Below are positions 1 to 6,193 of a DNA stretch of 10,612 bases, in pieces (the stretch's first letter is position 1; each line of letters begins with the position of its first letter). The notes under the pieces are model-generated. The model saw only the letters and a list, made by a program, of their open reading frames with translations, was not told the DNA's origin and ran no database searches. A program made the position numbers and the translations under genes. This stretch comes from Eggerthellaceae bacterium (GTDB taxonomy: Bacteria; Actinomycetota; Coriobacteriia; Coriobacteriales; Eggerthellaceae): contig JAFUCW010000435.1 in assembly GCA_017459485.1 (NCBI GenBank), positions 1 to 10,612 of the forward strand, given 5' to 3'.

Positions 1-267
1 ACCGACGGTGAATGGCTGGTGGATGGCAACTTCCCTGTGGAGGATGCGATTGAGCTGGGCTGGCCTTTGGAAAAGTCGGAAGATTACGACACGATCGCGG
101 GATGGCTGCTTGACACGGTAGACACCATCCCTCAGGTTGGTGACAGTTTCGATGTGAGCGGCTTTCGCTTCGAGGTGCGCTCCATGCGTAGGCATCGCAT
201 ACGGGTGGTGCGTGTGAAACGGCTTGACGACGAGGGCGAGTCGCCAAGCGCCGAAGAGAACGAATAG
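1..267 (+). CDS. CorC/HlyC-family membrane protein (CNNM/CBS type), C-terminal end only
   Basis: The frame is open from base 1 to a TAG stop at 265-267, so this is the last 88 residues of a gene that starts before the window. The residues resemble the CorC_HlyC (transporter-associated) domain that closes CNNM/CBS-domain membrane proteins: an opening like DGEWLVDGNFPVEDA, then EDYDTIAGWLLD, then IPQVGDSFDVSGFRFEV, and a basic strand ending RVVRVKRL. In the family this small FAD-binding-like domain follows a DUF21 membrane domain and two CBS domains, none visible here. Family members are linked to Mg2+/cation homeostasis or annotated as hemolysin-like, often on weak evidence. The acidic tail after the domain (DDEGESPSAEENE) is probably disordered. 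The family call is fairly firm from the domain pattern; the transported ion cannot be told. Confidence 0.8.
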   Translation, partial: TDGEWLVDGNFPVEDAIELGWPLEKSEDYDTIAGWLLDTVDTIPQVGDSFDVSGFRFEVRSMRRHRIRVVRVKRLDDEGESPSAEENE

Positions 268-268
268 G

Positions 269-292
269 TCTGCAGCGAAGCTCCGCTGCAGA
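269..292. repeat. 9-bp perfect inverted repeat (stem-loop) between the CorC-like gene and the PspC gene
   Basis: TCTGCAGCG at 269-277 pairs perfectly with CGCTGCAGA at 284-292 around a 6-base loop. It begins one base after the upstream stop codon. No T-run follows in the + direction, so it is not a classical intrinsic terminator. It could be an mRNA processing or stability element, or a weak attenuator before the PspC gene. It also covers the ATG at 292, which argues against that ATG as the PspC start. Confidence 0.5.
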
Positions 293-295
293 TGT

Positions 296-303
296 GGGGG
301 AGA
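296..303 (+). promoter_or_regulatory. Ribosome binding site that sets the PspC protein start at GTG 310
   Basis: GGGGGAGA lies 6 bases before GTG 310. The in-frame ATG at 292 has no Shine-Dalgarno site of its own and sits in the stem of the inverted repeat, so GTG 310 is the better start. Confidence 0.7.
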
Positions 304-309
304 GCTGCT

Positions 310-1218
310 GTGCCGCAAGAATCCACACCTATCTACCGAAGCACCCATAGTGTCTTGGGCGGCGTATGTGCTGGAATTGCCGAGCACTACGATATGGATG
401 CTGCGCTCATACGCATCTTCGTTGTTCTTTCGAGCGTCGTCACCTTGGGCGTGTTTGCGCTCGTTTACCTTGCTGCGTGGCTGATATTACCTCCCCGCCC
501 CGAATCGGGGGCGACAGTCGACGTGAGCCCCGAGTCGTTCAGATCCGAAGTGTACGAGCAGGTGGTCATGCATCCCGCCGTTTCCCCTGTTGCGACAGGC
601 ACGGGCGCTGCCTTCATGCCCCCTACGCCTCCAGCTTCGGTGTCGGCGCCTTTTATGCCCCAGCAGGCGCCAACCCCTTCCGCGCGGTCGTCGGCAGGGG
701 TGCAGGCGGCAACGTCGGGAACTGCCCCCGCCTCGGGCAACCGTATCCTGGTAGCGCTGGCCGTGGGTGTCGTTCTGATTGTCTTGGGAGCCGCCGCGCT
801 CTTCTCCAGCCTGTCTGGACGGTTCGCCCTCTTGCAGTTTTGGCCATTGGTATTCGTTGCGTTTGGCATCGTGCGCATTGTAGTACCTGCACGCGACGGC
901 ACGCGTGCCGCCACTACTATCCTTGGTGCGTTGGTTATGCTGGGAGGTGTCGTGGCGCTCGCGTCGACCTTGGGCTTGTTTGCCGTAGACATCGACATTT
1001 GGATCACGCGCGCGGCCCCGTTCCTGCTCATTTCGCTTGGGTTGTTCACGATGGGAAGAGCAACGCATTCGAACGTGCTTATCGCTGCCGCCGATATTGC
1101 GCTAGCGTTGTTCTTGGCGGCAGGTATGCTGTCTAGCTTCGAAGAGGCAACCACAAGAAACATGGGCGTCTCGCTCCCGTTCGACCCCGAAGACCTCTTC
1201 GTACGGATGTTCAGGTAG
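310..1218 (+). CDS. PspC-domain membrane protein with N-terminal PspC and C-terminal multi-TM region
   Basis: This 302-residue integral membrane protein starts at GTG 310; ATG 292 would add six residues. Residues about 7-62 form a PspC domain: the signature GGVCAGIAEHYDMD is followed by a hydrophobic helix ending in LPPRP. A Pro/Ala/Ser-rich linker follows (about 63-142), then about four to five hydrophobic segments starting near residue 145, such as ILVALAVGVVLIVLGAAAL and FLLISLGLFTMG. The C-terminal layout recalls LiaF-like or DUF-type membrane stress modules, but I cannot assign one. In enterobacteria PspC is an inner-membrane sensor that works with PspA/PspB in the phage-shock response; in Gram-positives PspC domains occur in envelope-stress proteins. 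It precedes a second PspC-domain gene by 3 bp, almost certainly in one operon. No sensor kinase or PspA is in view, so the stress role is inference. Confidence 0.8.
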   Translation: MPQESTPIYRSTHSVLGGVCAGIAEHYDMDAALIRIFVVLSSVVTLGVFALVYLAAWLILPPRPESGATVDVSPESFRSEVYEQVVMHPAVSPVATGTGAAFMPPTPPASVSAPFMPQQAPTPSARSSAGVQAATSGTAPASGNRILVALAVGVVLIVLGAAALFSSLSGRFALLQFWPLVFVAFGIVRIVVPARDGTRAATTILGALVMLGGVVALASTLGLFAVDIDIWITRAAPFLLISLGLFTMGRATHSNVLIAAADIALALFLAAGMLSSFEEATTRNMGVSLPFDPEDLFVRMFR

Positions 1219-1221
1219 CCC

Positions 1222-1647
1222 ATGCGTCTGTCTGATTGCAGCAAAAGCGAACGTGCGCTGTTCGCCGTAGGCGTAGTGCTTGTCGTACTTGGCGTGCTCC
1301 TTGTGTTTGGGATTTACACAAGTTGGTGGTCAAGCATGATCATGTGGCTCAGGCGCGCATCGCGGATCGCGCTTCCCTTGGGGCTGATCGCCCTTGGCGT
1401 GTATGTGGTGCAGGGTGCTCGAAACCACGCGTTTGATCATCTTTTCGACGGGAGCTCGCAGCGGCAGCAGGTGCTCGAGCGCTCTGGCGACGACAGCCGC
1501 ATTGCGGGTGTGTGTGGAGGAATTGCGCAGTATTTTGGGATTGAGAGTACGTTTGTTCGTGTTATTGCTGTCTTGATGGCTTTCGCTTCGCCCCTGTTCG
1601 CGCTCATAGCCTACGCTGCGCTTGTGCTTGTGATTCCCCATCAATGA
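1222..1647 (+). CDS. Small membrane protein with C-terminal PspC domain
   Basis: This 141-residue protein starts 3 bp after the preceding PspC gene stops, so the two are probably co-transcribed and translationally coupled. Two hydrophobic helices come first (about residues 11-31, ALFAVGVVLVVLGVLLVFGI, and about 46-65). A polar stretch follows, then a PspC domain at about 85-141 with RIAGVCGGIAQYFGIE, a hydrophobic helix and a terminal VLVIPHQ. The PspC domain is thus at the C-terminus, the reverse of its neighbour. The two domains share the pattern GVCxGIAxxxxxxxxxxR, consistent with duplication and rearrangement. It could act as a partner of the 302-residue protein in the membrane, possibly as a heteromer in envelope-stress sensing. 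That partnership is inferred from adjacency and shared domain only. Confidence 0.8.
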   Translation: MRLSDCSKSERALFAVGVVLVVLGVLLVFGIYTSWWSSMIMWLRRASRIALPLGLIALGVYVVQGARNHAFDHLFDGSSQRQQVLERSGDDSRIAGVCGGIAQYFGIESTFVRVIAVLMAFASPLFALIAYAALVLVIPHQ

Positions 1648-1679
1648 AACAGCCATTGTCCGTTTGTTCGGGGCGAGCG

Positions 1680-1709
1680 TTGGCGCTAGGGCTTGATAAT
1701 CGGTATAAT
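1680..1709 (+). promoter_or_regulatory. Candidate sigma70-type promoter for the RlpA-like gene
   Basis: A perfect TATAAT at 1704-1709 lies 18 bases after TTGGCG (1680-1685), which matches the -35 consensus at its first three bases and partly beyond. A start near 1716 would give a leader of about 80 nt before GTG 1797. The surrounding 1648-1796 is otherwise non-coding, with no clear terminator for the PspC genes. Confidence 0.55.
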
Positions 1710-1796
1710 TGGACGCAGGATTTATTAGGCAGTATCTGCAATTTACACTCACTACGCTGCCATAGAGGGAACCCATGATAAGGGAGAAGAGGCGTA

Positions 1797-2513
1797 GTGG
1801 GTCACACCAACGCACAAAAACGCATGAATGGGGCATTGCCGCTGGCGGCGCTTGCCCTTGCGCTTGCGGTGGTGGGTGCCAGCTTGTTCTTCGGGCAAAG
1901 CATTGCTTCCGGCGCGGGAGAGCCTGGCGCGTACACATTGGGCGTGGGCGAACGGCATCAGACTCTCGACGCCGAGTCGTATTCGTTTGACGCCGCCGAC
2001 CGTCTGGGCATGAGCGATGTCCCTGCAGTTAACACAGAGCTACTTTCCCAGGCAACATATAGGCAAGCCAACGAGGCAGAAATGGCACCCGTTGTTCGTC
2101 TTGCAGCTGTCGACTTGGGAGATCCTGCAACTATGAAGGCTGCTGCTCGCATTGGCGTGCTTAACCCTCCCGACGACGTGAAGCTGCGGGCTATCGATAC
2201 GTCGGGAGAAGGATGGAAGACAGGCATGGCTTCCGGGTACGACGTGGATAGTTCTTCAACGCTCACGCGCTCTGGCCGTGCGTTTGACGATGACTGCGTG
2301 ACCGTTGCTGTACCCGAGGGCCAGGAAGAGCTGCTCGGTCATCCCGTTATCATCGTCTATGAAGACAAAGTAGTGGTCGCTACCGTCACCGACACGGGTG
2401 GATTCGCCAAGTACGGCCGCGTGCTCGATTTAGGCGGCGGTGTGTTCAAGGCTCTCGGACATGGGGACATTTGGGACTGGGGCGTGCGAGAAGTTCACTA
2501 CAAGTTCCTGTAG
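1797..2513 (+). CDS. Membrane-anchored RlpA-like double-psi beta-barrel protein
   Basis: This 238-residue protein has a short polar N-terminus and one hydrophobic signal or anchor segment (about residues 12-38, PLAALALALAVVGASLFFG), placing the rest outside the membrane. Residues about 45-135 show no clear domain. The C-terminal ~100 residues read like an RlpA/expansin-type double-psi beta-barrel: TGMASGYD and a TRSGRAFDD segment, then TVAVP, LGHPVIIVYED, VTDTGGF with Asp199 at the position of the family's catalytic acid, LDLGGGVFKALG, and WGVREVHYKF. RlpA proteins are lytic transglycosylases that cleave peptidoglycan; related 3D/RpfB-like barrels also act on the wall. I infer a wall-remodelling role. 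The start is GTG 1797, preceded by GGGAGAAGAGG; ATG 1824 (residue 10) is possible but lacks a Shine-Dalgarno site. A candidate promoter lies at 1680-1709 and a candidate terminator at 2553-2577. Confidence 0.75.
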   Translation: MGHTNAQKRMNGALPLAALALALAVVGASLFFGQSIASGAGEPGAYTLGVGERHQTLDAESYSFDAADRLGMSDVPAVNTELLSQATYRQANEAEMAPVVRLAAVDLGDPATMKAAARIGVLNPPDDVKLRAIDTSGEGWKTGMASGYDVDSSSTLTRSGRAFDDDCVTVAVPEGQEELLGHPVIIVYEDKVVVATVTDTGGFAKYGRVLDLGGGVFKALGHGDIWDWGVREVHYKFL

Positions 2514-2552
2514 GCCCGCTTTCTGCGTGTGACATTCTTATCTGCAAGACGG

Positions 2553-2577
2553 AAGCGCACAAATGGGGGCGCTTTTT
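2553..2577 (+). terminator. Candidate intrinsic terminator after the RlpA-like gene
   Basis: AAGCGC (2553-2558) pairs with GCGCTT (2569-2574) around a 10-base loop, followed by Ts to 2577. The stem is only 6 bp and the T-run short, but it sits about 40 bp after the stop codon, where a terminator is expected. Confidence 0.55.
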
Positions 2578-2594
2578 CTGTATCAACAACGGAC

Positions 2595-2628
2595 ATGAAA
2601 AAGCAGGAGCAACAGTGGCGTTTTTCAT
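2595..2628. repeat. AT-rich inverted repeat in the intergenic region
   Basis: ATGAAAAA (2595-2602) and TTTTTCAT (2621-2628) are exact inverted repeats around 18 bases, with two possible further G-C pairs inside after a bulge. The A-tract/hairpin/T-tract shape is like a weak bidirectional terminator, but the GC core is poor. The rest of 2514-2806 has no credible gene. Confidence 0.3.
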
Positions 2629-2681
2629 CGTGCACAAACGTGTATGTTTGGCAAAAAGCTGGCTCGTTTGAGGGCTTTCCC

Positions 2682-2733
2682 TTCTTTGGACCAAAATGTG
2701 GATCGGAAGAGGCTAAGATATAGTTCTTTGGAC
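2682..2733 (+). promoter_or_regulatory. 10-bp direct repeat pair flanking the likely dltA promoter region
   Basis: TTCTTTGGAC occurs exactly at 2682-2691 and again at 2724-2733, 42 bp apart start to start, which is four helical turns. Between them is an AT-rich stretch with TAAGAT (2714-2719) that could be a -10 box. No well-spaced -35 box is visible: TTGGAC in the first repeat would be 22 bases away. The repeats could be binding sites for a regulator controlling dltA. This is a reading of position and spacing, not a known motif. Confidence 0.35.
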
Positions 2734-2767
2734 GGGACCGCGTTGCGGGCAAGGCAACCGAGTTCGC

Positions 2768-2779
2768 AATCGGCCGATT
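2768..2779. promoter_or_regulatory. 12-bp perfect palindrome upstream of dltA, possible operator
   Basis: AATCGGCCGATT reads the same on both strands and lies 27 bases before the preferred dltA start, probably in the 5' leader. It could be a dimeric-repressor site or form a small RNA hairpin. No known regulator motif was recognised. Confidence 0.35.
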
Positions 2780-2792
2780 AAACCTAAGCTGC

Positions 2793-2797
2793 GGAGG
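2793..2797 (+). promoter_or_regulatory. Ribosome binding site that sets the dltA start at TTG 2807
   Basis: GGAGG lies 9 bases before TTG 2807 but only 3 bases before the other in-frame TTG at 2801. The usual spacing favours 2807. Confidence 0.6.
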
Positions 2798-2806
2798 TGC
2801 TTGGCC

Positions 2807-4438
2807 TTGAGTAGATTCGTCGATCAGGTTGATAGGTGGGGCGTAGTGCGCCCCAAGAGCGTGGCGTTCTGTAATTCGGCAGGAGAGCAGATTACCTATG
2901 GGCAGCTGAAGGAGCAATCCGATGCGCTCGCATGCGCGCTGTCTGCGCTGCCCGAACAAGCGCAGGGCGCACCGGTTGTGGTGTTTGGCCACAAGTCGCC
3001 TTTCATGATCGTCTGTTTTTTGGCATGCGCTAAAGCAGGATGCGCCTACGTGCCTGCCGACGTGTGTTTCCCTTTGGCACGCATCGATGCGATTTGTGCG
3101 CAGCTCGGGGGTGCGGTAGTCCTAGATACAAGCAACGACGGCTTAGGCAGCGTGGAAAGCGCTTTGCGCATCGTTGCCCTTGAAGAACTCCGTGCCATGG
3201 CAACGGCACCTGCCGGCCTTTCGACCGATGCGCAGCCTGCCGAATCCGCGCCGAGCGTGCCCGAATCGGTCGCGCAGTCGCTCTCTGACCAAGGAAGCGG
3301 TGCCATATCCGATGGTGCTTTGGAGCCCGCGCACGGTGACGACACGTTCTACATCTTGTTTACGAGTGGATCGACCGGCGCCCCGAAAGGGGTCGAGGTC
3401 ACCGTCGATTGCGTCGACAACTTCTGCGATTTCATGACCTCCCAGTTCACCAGCGAAGAGCCCCAAGTCTTCTTCAACCGCGTGCCGTTTTCTTTCGATG
3501 TGAGCCTGACCGACATGGCCCTTGGGCTAACGCGCGGCGACAAGCTTTTCGCCCTGGTGGAAGAAAGCGAGCGTAGCTATGCCGCTCTGTTCGATGCGGT
3601 GTCGTCGAGCAACGCGACCTGGTGGATATCGACGCCTTCGGCCATCGAAATGTGTCTGGCCGACCCAGCGTTTTCGCAAGCGCTTATGCCCAGGTTGCAT
3701 ACCGTGTTCTTGGCAGGGGAGGTGCTCAAGCCCCAGACCGTGCGCGAGCTATACGATCGCTTTCCTCAGGTGCGCGTTATGAACGCGTATGGCCCGACCG
3801 AGTCGACCGACATTGTCAGCTGGTGTTGGATAGAGCCTTCAATGCTCGATGGGGACGCCCCCTTGCCCATTGGCCGCGCAAAGACCGGCACGCAGCTGCT
3901 CGTTCTCGATCCCGAAACGCTGCAGCCTGTTCCGAACGGGGCACGGGGCGAACTGTTCATCGTGGGCGACACGGTGGCGAAGGGATATTTCGGGCGCCCC
4001 GACCTGACCGACGCCGCATTCGGGTGTTGCCCACCCGAGCTGTCGGGTGGGCAGCGCTCGTACCGCACAGGTGACGAAGTGCTGCTTTCCGACGACGGCT
4101 TTCTCTATTATTTCGGCCGCCTGGACCAGCAGGTCAAAGTGCACGGGTACCGCATTGAGCTTGGAGAGGTTGAAAGCGTGCTTGCTGCGCAGCCGCAGAT
4201 AGCTGCCGTATGCGTTGTGCCCGCAATGCGCAACGGCGCCATTGCCCATTTGGTGGCCTTTGCGGTGCCAGTGGCGGGCGTTGCAGGGGACTTCGCCTTG
4301 ACGCGTGTGCTCAAAGCGCAGGCTGGGCAGGTGCTGCCAGATTACATGATTCCGCGTAGCTTCAGATACGTGGAGTCGCTTCCGCAAAACGCCAACGGCA
4401 AGTACGACCGTAAGGCGCTTGCGGAAATCCTGCAGTGA
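2807..4438 (+). CDS. dltA: D-alanine--D-alanyl carrier protein ligase DltA
   Basis: DltA is a cytosolic adenylating enzyme that activates D-alanine with ATP and loads it onto the phosphopantetheine arm of DltC. All core motifs are present in this 543-residue protein: P-loop LFTSGSTGAPKG (about residues 184-195), NAYGPTES (326-333), YRTGDEV with Asp423, GRLDQQVKVHGYRIELGE with Arg449, and NANGKYDRK with the catalytic Lys532. The family is usually about 500 residues; the excess is a Pro/Ala/Ser-rich insert at about 131-178, just before the P-loop. A general amino-acid adenylation domain is the alternative, but the free-standing form and the dltBCD neighbours favour DltA. It is transcribed towards the dltBCDX operon on the other strand, so it needs its own promoter (2682-2800 region). 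Starts at 2807 or 2801 are both TTG. Confidence 0.92.
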   Translation: MSRFVDQVDRWGVVRPKSVAFCNSAGEQITYGQLKEQSDALACALSALPEQAQGAPVVVFGHKSPFMIVCFLACAKAGCAYVPADVCFPLARIDAICAQLGGAVVLDTSNDGLGSVESALRIVALEELRAMATAPAGLSTDAQPAESAPSVPESVAQSLSDQGSGAISDGALEPAHGDDTFYILFTSGSTGAPKGVEVTVDCVDNFCDFMTSQFTSEEPQVFFNRVPFSFDVSLTDMALGLTRGDKLFALVEESERSYAALFDAVSSSNATWWISTPSAIEMCLADPAFSQALMPRLHTVFLAGEVLKPQTVRELYDRFPQVRVMNAYGPTESTDIVSWCWIEPSMLDGDAPLPIGRAKTGTQLLVLDPETLQPVPNGARGELFIVGDTVAKGYFGRPDLTDAAFGCCPPELSGGQRSYRTGDEVLLSDDGFLYYFGRLDQQVKVHGYRIELGEVESVLAAQPQIAAVCVVPAMRNGAIAHLVAFAVPVAGVAGDFALTRVLKAQAGQVLPDYMIPRSFRYVESLPQNANGKYDRKALAEILQ

Positions 4439-4443
4439 CCAGA

Positions 4444-4490
4444 GCGTGAACGCGCGGCAAAACCAGGCGCGTGAACACGCGGACAAAACC
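4444..4490. repeat. Imperfect tandem repeat with palindrome between convergent dltA and dltX; possible terminator
   Basis: Two near-identical units lie side by side at 4444-4464 and 4469-4490, differing by one substitution and one extra base; each begins GCGTGAAC and ends CAAAACC. The second unit, with the base before it, contains the perfect palindrome CGCGTGAACACGCG (4468-4481). Read on the minus strand, each unit gives a hairpin-forming sequence, the first-read one followed by GGTTTTG, so the pair may terminate the dltBCDX transcript. A second weak stem (CCCGA/TCGGG then TTTT) is read just before it at about 4486-4515. No T-run serves dltA on the + strand. Confidence 0.4.
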
Positions 4491-4557
4491 CCGATTGCGC
4501 CAAGCTTGTCGGGTATCTGGTGCTCTCCTGTGCGCAGACCGTCGCGCTTCGGCGTAA

Positions 4558-4785
4558 CTAGAACTGGTTGTAGATGAAGTCGGCAGAGGCGCCGAAGTCG
4601 GTGAATACGACGAAGATGAATATCAGCGCGAACGCCAGAAAGCAGCTGGCTGCAAGCAGGACCGTGGAAACTACCGGATGCTCATGAGCCCACGAAGGAA
4701 TGCGTCCGCTGGGTACTGCTTCGGAGGTCTCTTTTGCAGGAGCGCTTGGCTTGCGGGCATGGGCGGGTGCTGCGTGCTTGGCCAT
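4558..4785 (-). CDS. dltX: DltX-like D-alanylation microprotein, last gene of the dlt operon
   Basis: This is a 75-residue single-pass membrane protein: a basic, Ala/Pro-rich N-terminus (residues 1-35), one transmembrane helix (about 38-60, VVSTVLLAASCFLAFALIFI), and a short outside tail ending DFIYNQF. The ending FIYN(E/Q)F is the hallmark of the DltX family, in which the tail Tyr is reported to take part in D-alanyl transfer between DltB and DltD. Firmicutes DltX is about 50 residues; the extra length here is N-terminal. It follows dltD by 4 bp, with a strong Shine-Dalgarno AAGGAGGG (4794-4801) overlapping the dltD end, so it is clearly part of the operon. In Firmicutes dltX is usually first, before dltA. 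The identification rests on the C-terminal motif, topology, size and context. Confidence 0.85.
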   Translation of the reverse strand: MAKHAAPAHARKPSAPAKETSEAVPSGRIPSWAHEHPVVSTVLLAASCFLAFALIFIFVVFTDFGASADFIYNQF

Positions 4786-4789
4786 TCGT

Positions 4790-5938
4790 CTAGCCCTCCT
4801 TCATAAAGCGGTAGAGCGCTTCTTCGACGTCCACCCATCCGGGGCCGCCGAAGTGGACCTGGTCGTGGAGGAAGTAGAGTTCGTATTCGCGGTCGGAAAA
4901 GTCGGCTATGGTCACTCCGTAGGCTTCGGCAATGTCGATGACATGGTCGTAGCACGACCGACGCGTGGCGGCATCGATGCCGACCCAGTCGAAGTAGTCG
5001 CCTGAAAGGGGGCTCACAATGACGAGCGGGTCCAGCCCCGACTCCTGGCATACGCGCAAAAACAGGCCGAAGTCGTCGTATTCGGCAGTGTCAGCGAACG
5101 TCTCTCCTGCCATGTGTCCGGCAATCTGGTCCTTGTACTCTCCGACATTTTCCGCGTAGAAGTCGTCGTCGAACCCCCATTCGTTGCTCGAACGCTCCTT
5201 CGCGTTGGCAAGTGCGTGCTCGCGGATGGTGGCGAAGGGGGGTTCGAATTGCTGGCCATCCTTTTCGGGCACAAAACCGAAGCCAGAGACATCCTGCAGC
5301 GACTGGCGCAAGCGCAGGTCGTCAGTCCATGAGTACGCGGCGTCATTCGCCACCTCCAAGGGGCCTGTGCGCCAAGGGGCGTTCACGACCGAATCGGCGA
5401 TGCCTTGCTGCGCCAACCGCATCTGCACGTATTCCTTCGTCTCGGGGGAAAGGCTGCTGTTCGCGGCGAACGCATGATAAAGCGAATACGAAAAGCGCGT
5501 GCCAAAGACGCTGTTGTCTACCCCGCCGTCGAAGAACCAATTCGGGGACACGATGATCGCCACTTTCTTGTTAGCGAGGGAGTCGGCATAGGCGCCTGCC
5601 GCAATGGCGTGCCAAAGGCTCTGGTCGAACGCTTCCCCGATGCAGAGCAGGTCGATTCCGTAGTTGTTGTTGCCGAACACCGTTGCAGGCACTTCGGGAA
5701 CAAGGCTTGGTGGCGTGGACAATTCGGATGAGCCGAACAAGGCGAATGTATCGGGCGTTTGCGAAGCGGTCGCGAAAGCGATGCTTGACGACTTCGCGCC
5801 CGAATACACGTAGCCGTAGTTCTTGGACGGATCGGCAAGCTTCACCTGTGCGGGAAGCGCATACGTCACGCCCGCCGCAGCCAGCGCGAACGCCAAGAGG
5901 GCGGCAACGAAGGCACCTATGATACGTCCGTGCGACAT
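4790..5938 (-). CDS. dltD: D-alanyl transfer protein DltD
   Basis: This 382-residue protein has one N-terminal membrane anchor (about residues 5-27) and an extracellular SGNH-hydrolase-like domain. Visible motifs are FGSSEL with the nucleophile Ser at residue 70 or 71, IIVSPNWF near 130, and HDQVHFGGPGW with Asp359 and His362 as the DxxH pair. Together they give a complete Ser/Asp/His triad. In the family DltD works outside the membrane and is needed for the final transfer of D-alanine to teichoic acid. ATG 5938 is preferred because TAGGAGAG precedes it closely. A TTG at 5960-5962 is in frame but would overlap the dltC end and lacks a good site. The gene begins 7 bp after dltC ends, and dltX follows by 4 bp. 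The length matches a typical DltD (about 380-420 residues). Confidence 0.92.
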   Translation of the reverse strand: MSHGRIIGAFVAALLAFALAAAGVTYALPAQVKLADPSKNYGYVYSGAKSSSIAFATASQTPDTFALFGSSELSTPPSLVPEVPATVFGNNNYGIDLLCIGEAFDQSLWHAIAAGAYADSLANKKVAIIVSPNWFFDGGVDNSVFGTRFSYSLYHAFAANSSLSPETKEYVQMRLAQQGIADSVVNAPWRTGPLEVANDAAYSWTDDLRLRQSLQDVSGFGFVPEKDGQQFEPPFATIREHALANAKERSSNEWGFDDDFYAENVGEYKDQIAGHMAGETFADTAEYDDFGLFLRVCQESGLDPLVIVSPLSGDYFDWVGIDAATRRSCYDHVIDIAEAYGVTIADFSDREYELYFLHDQVHFGGPGWVDVEEALYRFMKEG

Positions 5939-5945
5939 GTCTCTC

Positions 5946-6188
5946 CTACAACCGCTCAGCAACGCGTGCGACGATCAGGTTCACCGTGTTCATCTCTTCG
6001 CGCTCAAGCTCTGTGGGGGCAATCGTCACGCCGAAGTCGGTCTCGAGCGCTACAAGAAGCTCGATGGCCGCCATGGAGTCGAGCAGGCCGGCTTCGAAAA
6101 GGTCGATGTCGCGCTCTTCGCGCACAACGCTGTCCCCGCAAATGTCTTCGATAAGGTCGAGCAGTCTGGCTTCCGTCTGGGCATCCAT
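5946..6188 (-). CDS. dltC: D-alanyl carrier protein DltC
   Basis: This 80-residue acyl-carrier-type protein is loaded with D-alanine by DltA and donates it at the membrane via DltB. The phosphopantetheine site is clear: LFEAGLLDSMAAIELL, with Ser38 in the DSM motif typical of DltC. The predominantly acidic composition and three-to-four-helix pattern fit the family, whose usual length is 78-80. The start is ATG 6188, followed by DAQTEARLLDLIEDI. A longer in-frame opening up to 6293 runs into dltB and would add a 35-residue sequence with no family resemblance, so it is rejected. GAGAGG precedes the start, 5 bp after the dltB stop. A carrier-protein holo-synthase (AcpS) must come from elsewhere in the genome. 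Confidence 0.93.
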   Translation of the reverse strand: MDAQTEARLLDLIEDICGDSVVREERDIDLFEAGLLDSMAAIELLVALETDFGVTIAPTELEREEMNTVNLIVARVAERL

Positions 6189-6193
6189 TTCTC

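Noticed and set aside
465..1244. Long minus-strand open frame opposite the first PspC gene
   Set aside because: Its translation is Arg/Ser/Thr-rich with no domain or membrane pattern, whereas the + strand frame has a clear PspC domain and helices; it is a high-GC shadow frame.
1775..1990. ATG 1775 with a fair Shine-Dalgarno site (AGAGGG) opening a 71-codon frame
   Set aside because: It overlaps the RlpA-like gene out of frame and encodes an Arg-rich sequence with no family features. A leader-peptide role cannot be excluded but nothing supports it.
3839..4486. Minus-strand open frame of 215 codons opposite the dltA end
   Set aside because: It lies opposite well-conserved DltA motifs, has no recognisable domain, and its start overlaps the intergenic repeat.
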